The translations under genes and the position numbers were made by a program. A stretch of 64,000 nucleotides of DNA from Hellea sp. (GTDB lineage: Bacteria; Pseudomonadota; Alphaproteobacteria; Caulobacterales; Maricaulaceae). Location: the NCBI GenBank assembly GCA_028224375.1, contig JAOIVW010000013.1, forward strand, positions 23,397 to 87,396, read 5' to 3'. Shown in pieces: positions 51,383-60,232 of the stretch. The notes below the pieces were generated by a model that did not search any database, was not told where the DNA came from, and saw nothing but the letters and a program-made list of their open reading frames with translations. Every line of letters begins with the position of its first letter. Position 1 is the stretch's first letter.

Positions 51383-51918
51383 TTCAGACGAAGTCAGATT
51401 GGGGACCTATACAATTAGCCAACCGCGATGACCCTCAGAGCGATTTGACTGCTTACACTCTGAGGGAACCTTAGCAGTATGCATTGGCCTGTATGGTCCC
51501 TTGTAAAGGAGGGAAACCTGACCAAATCAAACACATTTTAGTACCGGGTTTAAAGCGCAGTCGCTTTTGCCGTGGTATGTGGTCCCTCTTGCAGCCAGCC
51601 TGCCAGCCGTGACTACTTAGAGGTTTTCGGCATCATTCAAAAATTTGGCCAAAATAGGTCCTCCTTTTATTCCTGACCTACCACATTTGGCCCCTAGGCT
51701 CAGATTTACAATGCTACCGAGCAAGAATCCTGGCTTTAGCAGGTCTCGCAAACTGGCGATGAATCGGCAGGCATGTTCTATATACGTCACCTGTTCCGCA
51801 TATAGACGAAGGGCAGCTCTTTGCTTGTCCGAACTGAAAGTCAACGGAAACTTGTCTAGTTGGGTATTTAGGCCTCTTAAATTAGTGGGGTATTCAGTTG
51901 AGTTTGACGTATTCCAAT
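51383..51918. other. Intergenic region downstream of the S1/P1 nuclease gene
   Basis: The track frames here (51617-51844 minus and 51645-51968 plus) overlap each other in opposite senses, lack good ribosome sites and have no family resemblance. The minus one (RLYAEQVTYIEHACRFIASL) could be a remnant of a helical protein. Otherwise nothing stands out. Confidence 0.3.
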
Positions 51919-52890
51919 CTACTTTTCGGCCTCGACCTCAACGGACAAAGCTAGAGTTAAAGCGGTAGCATATCGCTCCGCGGCTTGCACCAAGCGGCGT
52001 TCTGCAATCGGAGACGCAAAATCGACATAACCATGAGTGACTGTAAATGACCGGGCGCCTTTGTAGCGTTGTCCTTCAACTGGAACAAAATAATCGCGGT
52101 CAACATCATACGCACAAAACTCAGAACCGTCTTTCACGCGGCAATATTGGACGGGCGGATCACGTACTAGCATGAGAGACTCATTTGCCCATACAACCGG
52201 ATTAAATTTTGAGTCGACCTCATCAGATACGGGAACATCTATCGCTCCCAATCTGTCCGCATGTGTCGCAATGTCAACTTGCTCGGCTAACCCGAAAAGC
52301 TTTGACTTTTTGGGAGCATCAGACTCAACCAAACATGTATCCCAAACCGCGTGAAGATTATCCGTACCGGACCGGCAAGGTTTTGATTTTCGTCCGGCCT
52401 TGGGGCCGCGTTTCACATGCACGCTATTTCCGCCGCGATCATCAGAAAATCCAACGTGCATAGGCTGATGGATATCGCCAATCCAATGCCCCAACAAAAC
52501 CATGGCTTCCGCGCGGTCGGCATCTGAACTGTCAGGGTCCGACAGGGTTTTAAAATCATCGGAGAGCGCTGTGAAAATACAAGTTTTCGCCTCCCCGCAA
52601 TTCGCAGTTTCGATTTCAGTTAAATCACGGGGGAAGTTTACATAATGCTGTTTCGGCTTTTTGCGCGGGAACCGATCTGCCCAAGCGCAGGCTGTATTCA
52701 ATTTCTCATCTTCAGGATGAGCTAACATCAGTTCATCGACAGCTTTGCGAATTTCCGGTTCCAACTGCCTATAGGTCAGCTCACAAATAACCGCATGACC
52801 ATGTTCCCCCCAAGCCATAGCACTGGTTGGCAACAGGAGAGCTGTCAGGACGGTAAAGGCGCCGGAAAAACTCAATAGGTTTTTAGGCAT
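51919..52890 (-). CDS. Secreted S1/P1-type nuclease
   Basis: The signal peptide ends in LPTSAMA, leaving the Trp that starts the mature enzyme (WGEHGHAVICELTYRQL). This Trp and the following His are zinc ligands of the S1/P1 family. Further ligands fit WADRFP, KQHYVNFP, LLGHWIGDIHQPMHVG and NLHAVWD in order. The enzyme degrades single-stranded DNA and RNA and 3'-nucleotides outside the inner membrane. At 323 residues it is full length. It could recycle phosphate or attack incoming nucleic acid. Confidence 0.92.
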   Translation of the reverse strand: MPKNLLSFSGAFTVLTALLLPTSAMAWGEHGHAVICELTYRQLEPEIRKAVDELMLAHPEDEKLNTACAWADRFPRKKPKQHYVNFPRDLTEIETANCGEAKTCIFTALSDDFKTLSDPDSSDADRAEAMVLLGHWIGDIHQPMHVGFSDDRGGNSVHVKRGPKAGRKSKPCRSGTDNLHAVWDTCLVESDAPKKSKLFGLAEQVDIATHADRLGAIDVPVSDEVDSKFNPVVWANESLMLVRDPPVQYCRVKDGSEFCAYDVDRDYFVPVEGQRYKGARSFTVTHGYVDFASPIAERRLVQAAERYATALTLALSVEVEAEK

Positions 52891-52979
52891 GGAGTATATC
52901 CTTTTCTATCATAGCCTAAGCTTCACTGCCGAGCTCCACCTAGCATTCCGAAGGTTTAAAGTTACGCCAATATCCGACA

Positions 52980-53222
52980 TCATCTAAAGGACCCAATCAT
53001 CTGAGCTATTCGGGATGTACGAACCCTAAACAACCAAGATTGCTGTTGTCCTATTTCCGCCAAAATCTCTTGATCAGACCGCTTTAAAAACAAATGCGCG
53101 CGAATATCTTCAGCTGCTACTTCATACCCACGGCTTTTTAAGTATTTCAAAAGCACGGCTTCTCTCATGTCCGAGATTCTTGAGTCCAACTGCTTTTGGT
53201 TCTTTGTTTTCTTCGTCAACAT
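52980..53222 (-). CDS. Small basic protein, last gene of the motor-like operon
   Basis: The ATG overlaps the stop of the MotB-like gene (TAATG), so it belongs to that operon. The 80 residues are basic and helical (ISDMREAVLLKYLKSRGYEVAAEDIRAHLFLKRSDQEIL), with no signal peptide or membrane segment. A small DNA-binding or adaptor protein is possible. I do not recognise the family. Confidence 0.55.
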   Translation of the reverse strand: MLTKKTKNQKQLDSRISDMREAVLLKYLKSRGYEVAAEDIRAHLFLKRSDQEILAEIGQQQSWLFRVRTSRIAQMIGSFR

Positions 53223-54202
53223 TACGGCACCAGATATTTGTAAAAATGGGTTTCAACCGTTGCCAAATAGTCTTTATATCCACTCTTATTTTCGGCGGAC
53301 GTTTGGTCAATAACACGGACAAAGAACCTGCATTGATTCTCTACGCTCCAATCAAACAACCCTCGGGTTTGATTCAAAAATTCACGTCGACTCAATACAC
53401 GGTCATAATCTGGATCCCGGGCATCACCTTTAAACACGGAAAGATCTTGACCGGTACGATCATCCCCCAAAACCACAAGTAATCCATCGTCCTTAATGCT
53501 CACGTTATAACTATATAAGGGTCGTTCAGGATTACTGGGAGACGCCCAACATGGCGGGTATACCAATCCCTTCCCGCCGGACAGATCCGTCAAATTCTCA
53601 TTCAATCTATTATTGGTACGTTGCAGACGTTCAATAATCTGCTTCGCTTCTTCGATATTTTCAGGCTCCAAACCGGAAACATCCAACCTTTTGTCGGAAG
53701 GACAAGTTTCTAATGCCGCTTGTGCTGTTGGCGCCGAGAAGTCATTCGCAAGTTGATCTTTTAATTGCTCCAAATCGCCGCAAATATTTTGATATTCTTT
53801 CGCCAAAAGATCAGCATCGCTCATGGCTTGCAATCGCGAACGCAATACGTCCGGATTGTCAACCTTGACACCCTGCTCGCGCAAGCGCTCTCTTAACTGA
53901 ACAAATTCATTTACAGCCGTAATCATAGAGTCCGCGTCCGGGAGTGCCTCGACAACAGATTCATAACTTACGACTTGCTCGCGCAGACTGGCAACACTCG
54001 ACTGAATTTCAGCCGTCGTATCGGCCGGAAGGTTCGCTTCAACCAGAACTTTTTTTACGGGGTCCCATTTAATTTTTTCAATATTAAGAAGGTAAGAAAA
54101 CACAAGCAACAACAAGAACAGAAGCAGTAAGAAAATTTCCGCCAGCGTCAGGCCAAGGACAAGACCGCGGCGATAATGCTTAGAGTTGCCGTTAGAGGCC
54201 AC
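53222..54202 (-). CDS. MotB/ZorB-like single-pass membrane protein (operon gene D)
   Basis: After a short basic N-terminus there is one membrane helix (GLVLGLTLAEIFLLLLFLLLLVFSYLL), with Glu22 placed where MotB-type proteins have Asp. A long helical region to about residue 210 follows. The C-terminal 110 residues (YSYNVSIKDDGLLVVLGDDRTG; CRFFVRVIDQTSAENKSGYKDYLATVE) form a mixed domain, in the position of the OmpA-like domain of ZorB. The start is a GTG at 54202, inside the end of the upstream gene. The proton-carrier role of Glu22 is inferred. Confidence 0.55.
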   Translation of the reverse strand: MASNGNSKHYRRGLVLGLTLAEIFLLLLFLLLLVFSYLLNIEKIKWDPVKKVLVEANLPADTTAEIQSSVASLREQVVSYESVVEALPDADSMITAVNEFVQLRERLREQGVKVDNPDVLRSRLQAMSDADLLAKEYQNICGDLEQLKDQLANDFSAPTAQAALETCPSDKRLDVSGLEPENIEEAKQIIERLQRTNNRLNENLTDLSGGKGLVYPPCWASPSNPERPLYSYNVSIKDDGLLVVLGDDRTGQDLSVFKGDARDPDYDRVLSRREFLNQTRGLFDWSVENQCRFFVRVIDQTSAENKSGYKDYLATVETHFYKYLVP

Positions 54203-55775
54203 GACCGGCCTCGCGCGTCACTGTCGAGGCAAGGCTTCCGAGCGACTCATATACACTTGCTGTCGCTTTTCGCATGCGCTCGCCCTCAAGCTCGGCCGCG
54301 TCTGTATAGGTCTTCATTGCCGCGACGTGGGCATCCATGACCTGAGAGCCTTTTTCTACGGCCTCTAATTGCCGCTGAAGGTTTGTGGTCATTTTTTCCA
54401 AAGTGTCATCAAGCCTCTCAATACGCGTCTCAAGGCGCTCGGATAAAGCCATGAAATTATCAGCGCCTTCATTCCGAACTTCGATAGACTTTGACGTTCG
54501 CTCCAAGCTTTCAGCCGTTTTGATCAAAGAATTTTCACTCGCCTGCAACCCATCTCCAATTGCGCTAAAAGCCGACTTAAGAGTTTCAGGTTGCGCATCA
54601 ATGCTGTCCATACGCGATGCCAGAGACTGAGTTGAATTCCCGAGCATTTCAGCCGTTTTGAGCAAAGCATCGGAGCGTAATGTGAAGGCCTCTAAAAAGG
54701 AATCCATCGCGGCCATTCTGTCATCAAGACTATCGGCTGTACCCAGATTTCTATCTTTCAGGTTACGCGCCTGTACTTTGAGCATTTCCGCCAATTCTTC
54801 ATGTGTACTCGAAACACTTTTCATAACCGTATATTTGTAGTCATCTAAATCTTGCCGCGCGCGCCTTAATTGGCTCTCAAACTCTTTGGCTTCTCGTGTT
54901 AGAGCCAGTCGTGCATCCGTTTCAACATCATCGAGTTCGTCTCTGAACTGCATCAAAACCATTCGCATAATTACGCCGGCAGCCGTTGATCCTAAGGCAA
55001 TACCGAAGTCCTCTAGCAGTCTTTGGCCTACCTCCGCACCAGCGAGACCGAATAGGGCGCTGATCAAACTCGCTAAGGTGTAGGTGAGGCCCAAGTAGTA
55101 GCAATTATCGCCGATGCGATCGATGCGCATGCGGTTACCTTGGCGCAATCCGGCGAAAACCCCGTAACAGACAATAGCCAAAACGGCCATCATGGTGACA
55201 ATCCAACTAGGTGTCGATGTAAAGGTTTTTACTATTACAATCAGGCCAAACCCGACGAGGATAAGCAAAACATAGGGCATACGCTCCGCGAAATCGTTCA
55301 TCTGGAGTGTTGGCAAGTTACCGCTTTGTTTTCTTTGCATTGCCGTAACGGCCAAAGGCGCTTTTTTAGCCTCCGCCTTTTCCGCTCTTTCGTCGTCTCT
55401 TTTTATCTTTGCCTTACGTGCTTCTTCCTGCTTTTCTTCTTTTCGCGCCAAGGCCTCATCTTCAGAGACTGTTTTTTCTAGATCTGAAGTCGGCACATCT
55501 TGAGGGCTTTTAGGGGTAGGTGTCGCAGGTTTAGGCTTAGATGCGGGCTTAGGTTTCCTTGCGGCGCCAGCGGGCTTCTTCGCCGTTTTTTTAACTTCTG
55601 ATTGCTCACCTGCGCCTATGTCTATCTTCTCAGACTCAGTTTTAATATTTTTCACTGAGTCTGGACCTTCGCCTAAAGGCAGCTCTGACTGAGATGTTTC
55701 AGCCTTTTCTAGGCCGGGCAGAGATAGCGTCCGACGCTTTTTGCCTTTTACGGTTTTTTTCTCATCATCCGCCAT
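54192..55775 (-). CDS. MotA/ExbB/ZorA-like membrane protein with coiled-coil tail (operon gene C)
   Basis: From the ATG at 55775 (GAGGCG upstream) it has 527 residues. The first 150 are disordered and Lys/Ala/Pro-rich. Four membrane helices follow (PYVLLILVGFGLIVIV; WIVTMMAVLAIVCYGVFAGL; YYLGLTYTLASLISALFGLAG; FGIALGSTAAGVIMRMVL). The last two fit the paired pore helices of the MotA/TolQ/ExbB superfamily. About 240 residues of coiled coil make a cytoplasmic tail, as in ZorA. It overlaps gene D by 11 bases. Confidence 0.6.
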   Translation of the reverse strand: MADDEKKTVKGKKRRTLSLPGLEKAETSQSELPLGEGPDSVKNIKTESEKIDIGAGEQSEVKKTAKKPAGAARKPKPASKPKPATPTPKSPQDVPTSDLEKTVSEDEALARKEEKQEEARKAKIKRDDERAEKAEAKKAPLAVTAMQRKQSGNLPTLQMNDFAERMPYVLLILVGFGLIVIVKTFTSTPSWIVTMMAVLAIVCYGVFAGLRQGNRMRIDRIGDNCYYLGLTYTLASLISALFGLAGAEVGQRLLEDFGIALGSTAAGVIMRMVLMQFRDELDDVETDARLALTREAKEFESQLRRARQDLDDYKYTVMKSVSSTHEELAEMLKVQARNLKDRNLGTADSLDDRMAAMDSFLEAFTLRSDALLKTAEMLGNSTQSLASRMDSIDAQPETLKSAFSAIGDGLQASENSLIKTAESLERTSKSIEVRNEGADNFMALSERLETRIERLDDTLEKMTTNLQRQLEAVEKGSQVMDAHVAAMKTYTDAAELEGERMRKATASVYESLGSLASTVTREAGRGL

Positions 55776-55823
55776 TTTCGCCTCAATCTGGTCAACAGGT
55801 GACCACGTCATTTTTAAAATAAA

Positions 55824-56636
55824 TCAGAAGGTTTCTACGCTTTTCACGTTTCCGCCAACGTTTTGAAAATAATCTTCCCACCACGAAATATGCTTCTGCC
55901 CTTGCAAGGCCCGATCTGTTGGGCGGGCCACATACCCAATAGTCACATCGGCACCTCGCAAATCGGTGATCACGGACGACCATGCAGGCGTACGGGATAA
56001 CTCGCGCACAGACTGATGAATTTTGTAGTGATTTGAGATTGCCGAATATTGAAGCATATCCGACACAATTATAAAATTGCGTTTTGTTGTGTCTGGCGTG
56101 CGAGCAAATGAGCGAGTTGCACCATCTCTGATAGACTCCATCAACGGCGAACTTTCGGCCTTTTTTTCAGTTAAGGCCAATTCCAAAGCCCCTTCAATTG
56201 CCCCTTGAAATTCGACAACAAATTTTTTCTCGTCGCCTTTAGCGTTTGTCGTCAGAGCTGAACCTGCAGGCCCGGGATTGCATTTCGAAAATGTGGGTTG
56301 CGTCAACTTCTGTCCGGGTTCAGCCATGAGGTAAATGTCTACACGCCCATATTTGGGAATTTGAGATACATTTTTTAGAATAAGTGCGAGAGCCCGCTCT
56401 CGCTGAACAGGATCAAGACTGTCAGAGGCATCTACCATCACCATTAAGACCGCAGGCAGATCATCTTTTTTGCAAAAGGTCTCTTTATCAACGCTCGCAA
56501 TATCCGCCTTACGATTTGAAGCTGCAATAAATATCAGCGTGCCGAGCACAATCACGCCAAACAGTAAGGCTGCCGCTATTATATTCTTTTGCAAATGGCC
56601 GCGCCCGCGCCGTGATCTGCGTCTACGCCGCGCCAT
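55824..56636 (-). CDS. Membrane-anchored von Willebrand A-like protein (operon gene B)
   Basis: An Arg-rich N-terminus (MARRRRRSRRGRGHLQ) precedes one membrane helix (IIAAALLFGVIVLGTLIFIAA). The outer domain starts with AVLMVMVDASDSLD, a DxSxS metal-site motif of von Willebrand A folds. A later strand is RNFIIVSDMLQYS. At 270 residues it is short, near a single VWA domain. The ATG has a GGAGGA ribosome site and overlaps gene A by 14 bases. The domain probably faces the periplasm and binds a partner protein. Confidence 0.65.
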   Translation of the reverse strand: MARRRRRSRRGRGHLQKNIIAAALLFGVIVLGTLIFIAASNRKADIASVDKETFCKKDDLPAVLMVMVDASDSLDPVQRERALALILKNVSQIPKYGRVDIYLMAEPGQKLTQPTFSKCNPGPAGSALTTNAKGDEKKFVVEFQGAIEGALELALTEKKAESSPLMESIRDGATRSFARTPDTTKRNFIIVSDMLQYSAISNHYKIHQSVRELSRTPAWSSVITDLRGADVTIGYVARPTDRALQGQKHISWWEDYFQNVGGNVKSVETF

Positions 56637-57990
56637 TGACGTCCTCCAATAATATAGCCCTCAATTCTTTATGGTCTTGCTCTATATCATCCAACAAGGC
56701 TTGGGCACTTAGCGAGCGTTTTTCAGCCTTGGATAGAATTTCAGCGGGCGGTGTCATAGTATTATGAGGCGGCGTCTGAAATTTAGATTTTTCATCAAAC
56801 GGCGTTTCGAAATAGCTCGGCTTCGGACTTGTTCTTACCTTGCTATTTGTCAGGCGGTAGCGATCAATGAGGTGACGCGCTGCCGACAAGAGGTCGAGTT
56901 CAAATTGGTCATAACGCCGCTCGAAATTGGTAATGTCATCATATAATTGTTGGTAGCGCCTGACATGGTCACCCTGAGCAGAAATAGATGACTTCAGGGT
57001 GTCGATAATGTCCTCAGTGCCATCCACAAAATCCAATTTAAATTCATCTTTGACATAGCCCAAGTGGCCCTCAGCAGCTTTGACTTTCTTATATCTTCTT
57101 TCGAACCCCGGAATTGGATGCCCAAAAGTGACCCCTTTGCCCAAGGCAATTAAACCAAAGGCGATTCCTAAAATCAGGAGGAGGACAGAAACAATGTCCA
57201 GGCCCAAGAAATCAAATTGGAATAACCTAGAGATTGCTTTGTCAGATGCAATTGCCAATTCAATGTCCGGATTCTCAGCCTTTATCTGCCGGTAGAAAGC
57301 TACAACACTATGAAATATGAGCAAAGATAGAAGAGATATAGCTAAGACAAAATAACCCGAAATCTTTTGCCAGATGACATTGCAGTTTTTATATCGGACA
57401 CCAAAGTAACCCAAAGCAAAAAAGCCAAAGACGTTCATCGTTGAGATCCCGGCAGCGATTATGACCCCCCCTAAAAGACCAAGCTCATTCCCCTCGGAGA
57501 AAAATGCCATATTAGCAAGAGCTTCGAGGAAAACCACAACCGTTAGTATGGCAAAATTCAGAAACGAGTTCTTAGTCATGGAGGGAGCATCGACGATATT
57601 TCGGGGCTTCGAAAACCGCTCCAGCATAAGCTCGCTTCCGTCGAGCTCTTTGCGGGCTCTGGCTAGTTCGCGCTTACGATTGTCGATCTCTAACTGAAGG
57701 TGTTGCAATCGCGCTCTCGCTCGGGGCACAACTCCCGCATCCATTAATCGAGTGGAATGTTCGGCTAATTCTTTTTCGCGCAGAGCTCTATCGCGCTGAA
57801 CGTCAGCTCTTACTTTAGTGTGGTACGTCTGAACCTCATTTAGTATTTTTCGTTCAAACCCACTGAGTTCCGTAGCTTGCGAGCCGGGTAAGTCATTTTT
57901 CCCGTCCTCGGCGGCTGTTAAATCAATCTTGAGGATGGCGGCAATCTTGTCTTCATCAAGAGGCTTCAAAATAGAAAAACTGCGTGACAC
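56623..57990 (-). CDS. Four-helix membrane protein with coiled coil (operon gene A)
   Basis: The first gene of the five. It starts with a GTG at 57990 after a G-rich stretch. Residues about 50-130 form a basic coiled coil (RADVQRDRALREKELAEHSTRLM). Four membrane helices follow (NFAILTVVVFLEALANMAFF; LGLLGGVIIAAGISTMNVFGFFALGYFGV; ISGYFVLAISLLSLLIFHSVVAFY; DIVSVLLLILGIAFGLIAL). The C-terminal 165 residues are again helical and charged. No family is recognised. It is probably the scaffold or sensor of the system. Confidence 0.65.
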   Translation of the reverse strand: MSRSFSILKPLDEDKIAAILKIDLTAAEDGKNDLPGSQATELSGFERKILNEVQTYHTKVRADVQRDRALREKELAEHSTRLMDAGVVPRARARLQHLQLEIDNRKRELARARKELDGSELMLERFSKPRNIVDAPSMTKNSFLNFAILTVVVFLEALANMAFFSEGNELGLLGGVIIAAGISTMNVFGFFALGYFGVRYKNCNVIWQKISGYFVLAISLLSLLIFHSVVAFYRQIKAENPDIELAIASDKAISRLFQFDFLGLDIVSVLLLILGIAFGLIALGKGVTFGHPIPGFERRYKKVKAAEGHLGYVKDEFKLDFVDGTEDIIDTLKSSISAQGDHVRRYQQLYDDITNFERRYDQFELDLLSAARHLIDRYRLTNSKVRTSPKPSYFETPFDEKSKFQTPPHNTMTPPAEILSKAEKRSLSAQALLDDIEQDHKELRAILLEDVNGAA

Positions 57991-58319
57991 TAACTATGAC
58001 CCCCCCCATTTCTCAAAATTATATCAGACCACCCAGCAGGTCACACAGTTGCAATCTAACTTCGGTAATGCTTATGCGCAAGTAAAGATGAGTCAGACAC
58101 GAAATTCAAAAGGATAAAGCTTTTCCCGCGAATTTCGAAAACTATAGTTCGCGGTCAAAGGTTTCCGCATAAGCGATATTGCAGATAGCGAAAACATCTC
58201 GTTGACGGACATCGGCTCAATTTTTATAATTGGTTTGCTCCGATAACTAATACCTTTGAACTTTGACAAGCATTCGTAGATTGCGATTGTTTCGACTTGT
58301 CCGGAGCCACCCCCCCCAC
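57991..58319. other. Intergenic region upstream of the motor-like operon
   Basis: No gene is seen. The region holds the promoter of the five-gene operon (read leftward) and G- and C-tracts (ACCCCCCCCACC near 58310, GGGGGG next to the operon start). The IS6 remnant begins at its right edge. Confidence 0.4.
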
Positions 58320-58930
58320 CAACCTCTATGCGATACTTCGTCTAATAATCAAGTCGGTTAGAAACTCAACTTAACTACCTGTTCTGCGAACAACCCAGTT
58401 ATTGTACGCAAAACGGATAAAGTTTCGATCCGAACCACCCTCACCTATCTGGCATTTGAACAAAATCTATACAAAGACAAATGGCAAAATGGTGTATCTT
58501 TGGCGAGCTGTACTTGGTGAAGGCACCGTTCTCGATGTTGTCTAAAGACTACAAAATACTAAAACCGCATGCCGATCACAGCAGAAACTCTTAGGAACCA
58601 AGGGGTCAGACCTACAAAACTTGTCACTTATAAGCTTAGATGTTACGGAGTTGCTCTCAAATTTTTGGGATTAGAACATCTGCAAGACGCTAGAGGTCAA
58701 AAGAACAATCGTGCCGCATGTCCACACATTCCAATTCGCCAACAAGAACGAAAATCGAAAGATTTATATCTGTAAAAAAGGCACAACAGCTACTCTCAGC
58801 CCACAGTCAGATTTACGACCTCTTCGATCACCACCGTCATCTTTTTTCAAGACACCCGCTCCGCGAGTTCAGACATCAAGCCACCTTACAGTTGAATTTA
58901 GCTACGGCATCAGTGTGCGCCTAAAAGTGC
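58320..58930 (+). pseudogene. Degenerate IS6-family transposase
   Basis: Translating all plus frames gives successive IS6 blocks with frame changes. IWHLNKIYTKTNGKMVYLWRAV is followed by LGEGTVLDVV and a stop. LRNQGVRPTKLVTYKLRCYGVAL is in a second frame. LLSAHSQIYDLFDHHRHLFSRH is in a third frame. The first catalytic Asp (HLDE in the family) reads Asn. The gene is clearly dead. It marks past insertion between the motor-like operon and the sugar genes. Confidence 0.75.
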
Positions 58931-59261
58931 GGGTCAAGGGAAATCTTGCCTCGACATCATTAACGTGACAAAGCCCATATACGTATCGATCATGAATTAT
59001 AGACGTCAGAAACCGAGATGAATTCCTGATGTGGGTAAAAAATTTAGAACCAGTTTGAATAAGAGATGTTATGGCATTACGAGACCTGTAAATCTCATTT
59101 TCATTGATTGCCCAATGCACAAAACTATTGTACCCTGAACTCTGAATATCATAGAGTGGATGAGTTGAAACTCTTCTGTGTTATGACAATTTGAATTCAC
59201 GAGTGCCAGTCTATTCACTTTGTATCCAAAACTGGCCGATCAGCGTTTTAGGTATAAAAAA
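58931..59261. other. Intergenic region between the IS6 remnant and the small acidic gene
   Basis: No gene and no clear inverted repeats are visible. It should contain the promoter of the two-gene plus-strand unit that starts at 59262. Confidence 0.35.
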
Positions 59262-59519
59262 ATGAGCAATTTAGACGAAAGCTTCAAGTTAGTTTTAAAT
59301 TACATTGAAAAGGAGAGAAAGTCTCTTAAAATTACTAAGATCGACAGAAAACGAAAGCGAGAGATATCTGGTATTAGTCAAGGGATGAACGGTGAAATCA
59401 GGTCGCTACTAGACACCCAACTCCTTACAACTGAAGTGGGATATGGAGCGTGGGACGAGCTCGATGATGAAGATATCATGGCCGAAGTGTTGATGGAAAT
59501 AGAAGCTCGATCCAAATGA
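59262..59519 (+). CDS. Small protein upstream of the sugar nucleotidyltransferase
   Basis: From the ATG at 59262 it has 85 residues: a basic helical start (FKLVLNYIEKERKSLKITKIDRKRKRE) and an acidic end (WDELDDEDIMAEVLMEIEA). It overlaps the nucleotidyltransferase start by four bases (ATGA), so they are co-translated. No family is recognised. The track's longer start to 59220 is a poor candidate. Confidence 0.55.
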   Translation: MSNLDESFKLVLNYIEKERKSLKITKIDRKRKREISGISQGMNGEIRSLLDTQLLTTEVGYGAWDELDDEDIMAEVLMEIEARSK

Positions 59520-60232
59520 GTTACATAGCAATTGTGCCCTTGGCTGGCCGCGGAAATCGACTCAAGCCAATTACTGATAAATTACCTAAGGCTTTGGTAG
59601 ATGTTGGCGGAAAGCCGATAGCCCAACGATGCGTTGAGCAACTTCTTAATGCAGGGATTAACGAGTTTGTGTTTGTTATAGGTTACCTCGGTGAACAAAT
59701 AGAAAAGCATTTTCGAGAGATTTTACCCAGCGGCACAACAACGCACTTCTACAAACAAGAAGTCCTTGATGGCACTGGAGGAGTATTGAAGTTATTGAAA
59801 AAAGATTTTGACAACAGAAATTTCTTAATGGTTTTTGGCGATAGTTTTTTTGCAGACAGCGCCATAGGAGATTTACTAACCGACCAATCTAAAAACTCTT
59901 TTGCAGCTGTACGAGTCCATGATCCAGAACGCTATGGCGTAGTTTCTTTGAATGAAAATGGCTTTGTCGAGGCAATAGAAGAAAAACCGAAAAACCCAAC
60001 GTCGAATTTAGTAGTAGGCGGGATGTATAAGTTTGATAAGTCTGTTTGGAATTATGTAGACAAATTAGAACTTTCTCCAAGAGGTGAATATGAGCTTCCC
60101 GATATAATAAAACTGTTGCTGGAGGATGGAGAGCTAATCAGACCGGTAACTATTTCGCACATGTACGATGTGGGAACAGTTAAAGAGCTACGAAGGCTTA
60201 ACACGCTGATTCAAAAAGGCGACCTGTTTTGA
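59516..60232 (+). CDS. Sugar nucleotidyltransferase
   Basis: The 238-residue protein has the family start (IAIVPLAGRGNRLKPITDKLPKALVDVGGKPI). The metal-binding Asp is in MVFGDSFF, and a second block is VEAIEEKPKN. It would make an NDP-sugar from a sugar-1-phosphate; the donor is not clear from the sequence. It resembles the short GlmU/HddC-type enzymes of glycan pathways. It converges on the SelD-like gene, with a 22-base overlap of the 3' ends. Confidence 0.88.
   Translation: MSYIAIVPLAGRGNRLKPITDKLPKALVDVGGKPIAQRCVEQLLNAGINEFVFVIGYLGEQIEKHFREILPSGTTTHFYKQEVLDGTGGVLKLLKKDFDNRNFLMVFGDSFFADSAIGDLLTDQSKNSFAAVRVHDPERYGVVSLNENGFVEAIEEKPKNPTSNLVVGGMYKFDKSVWNYVDKLELSPRGEYELPDIIKLLLEDGELIRPVTISHMYDVGTVKELRRLNTLIQKGDLF

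Noticed and set aside
51617-51844. 75-residue minus-strand frame
   Set aside because: Overlaps an opposing frame of equal quality, has no ribosome site and no family resemblance; kept only as a remark in the intergenic entry.
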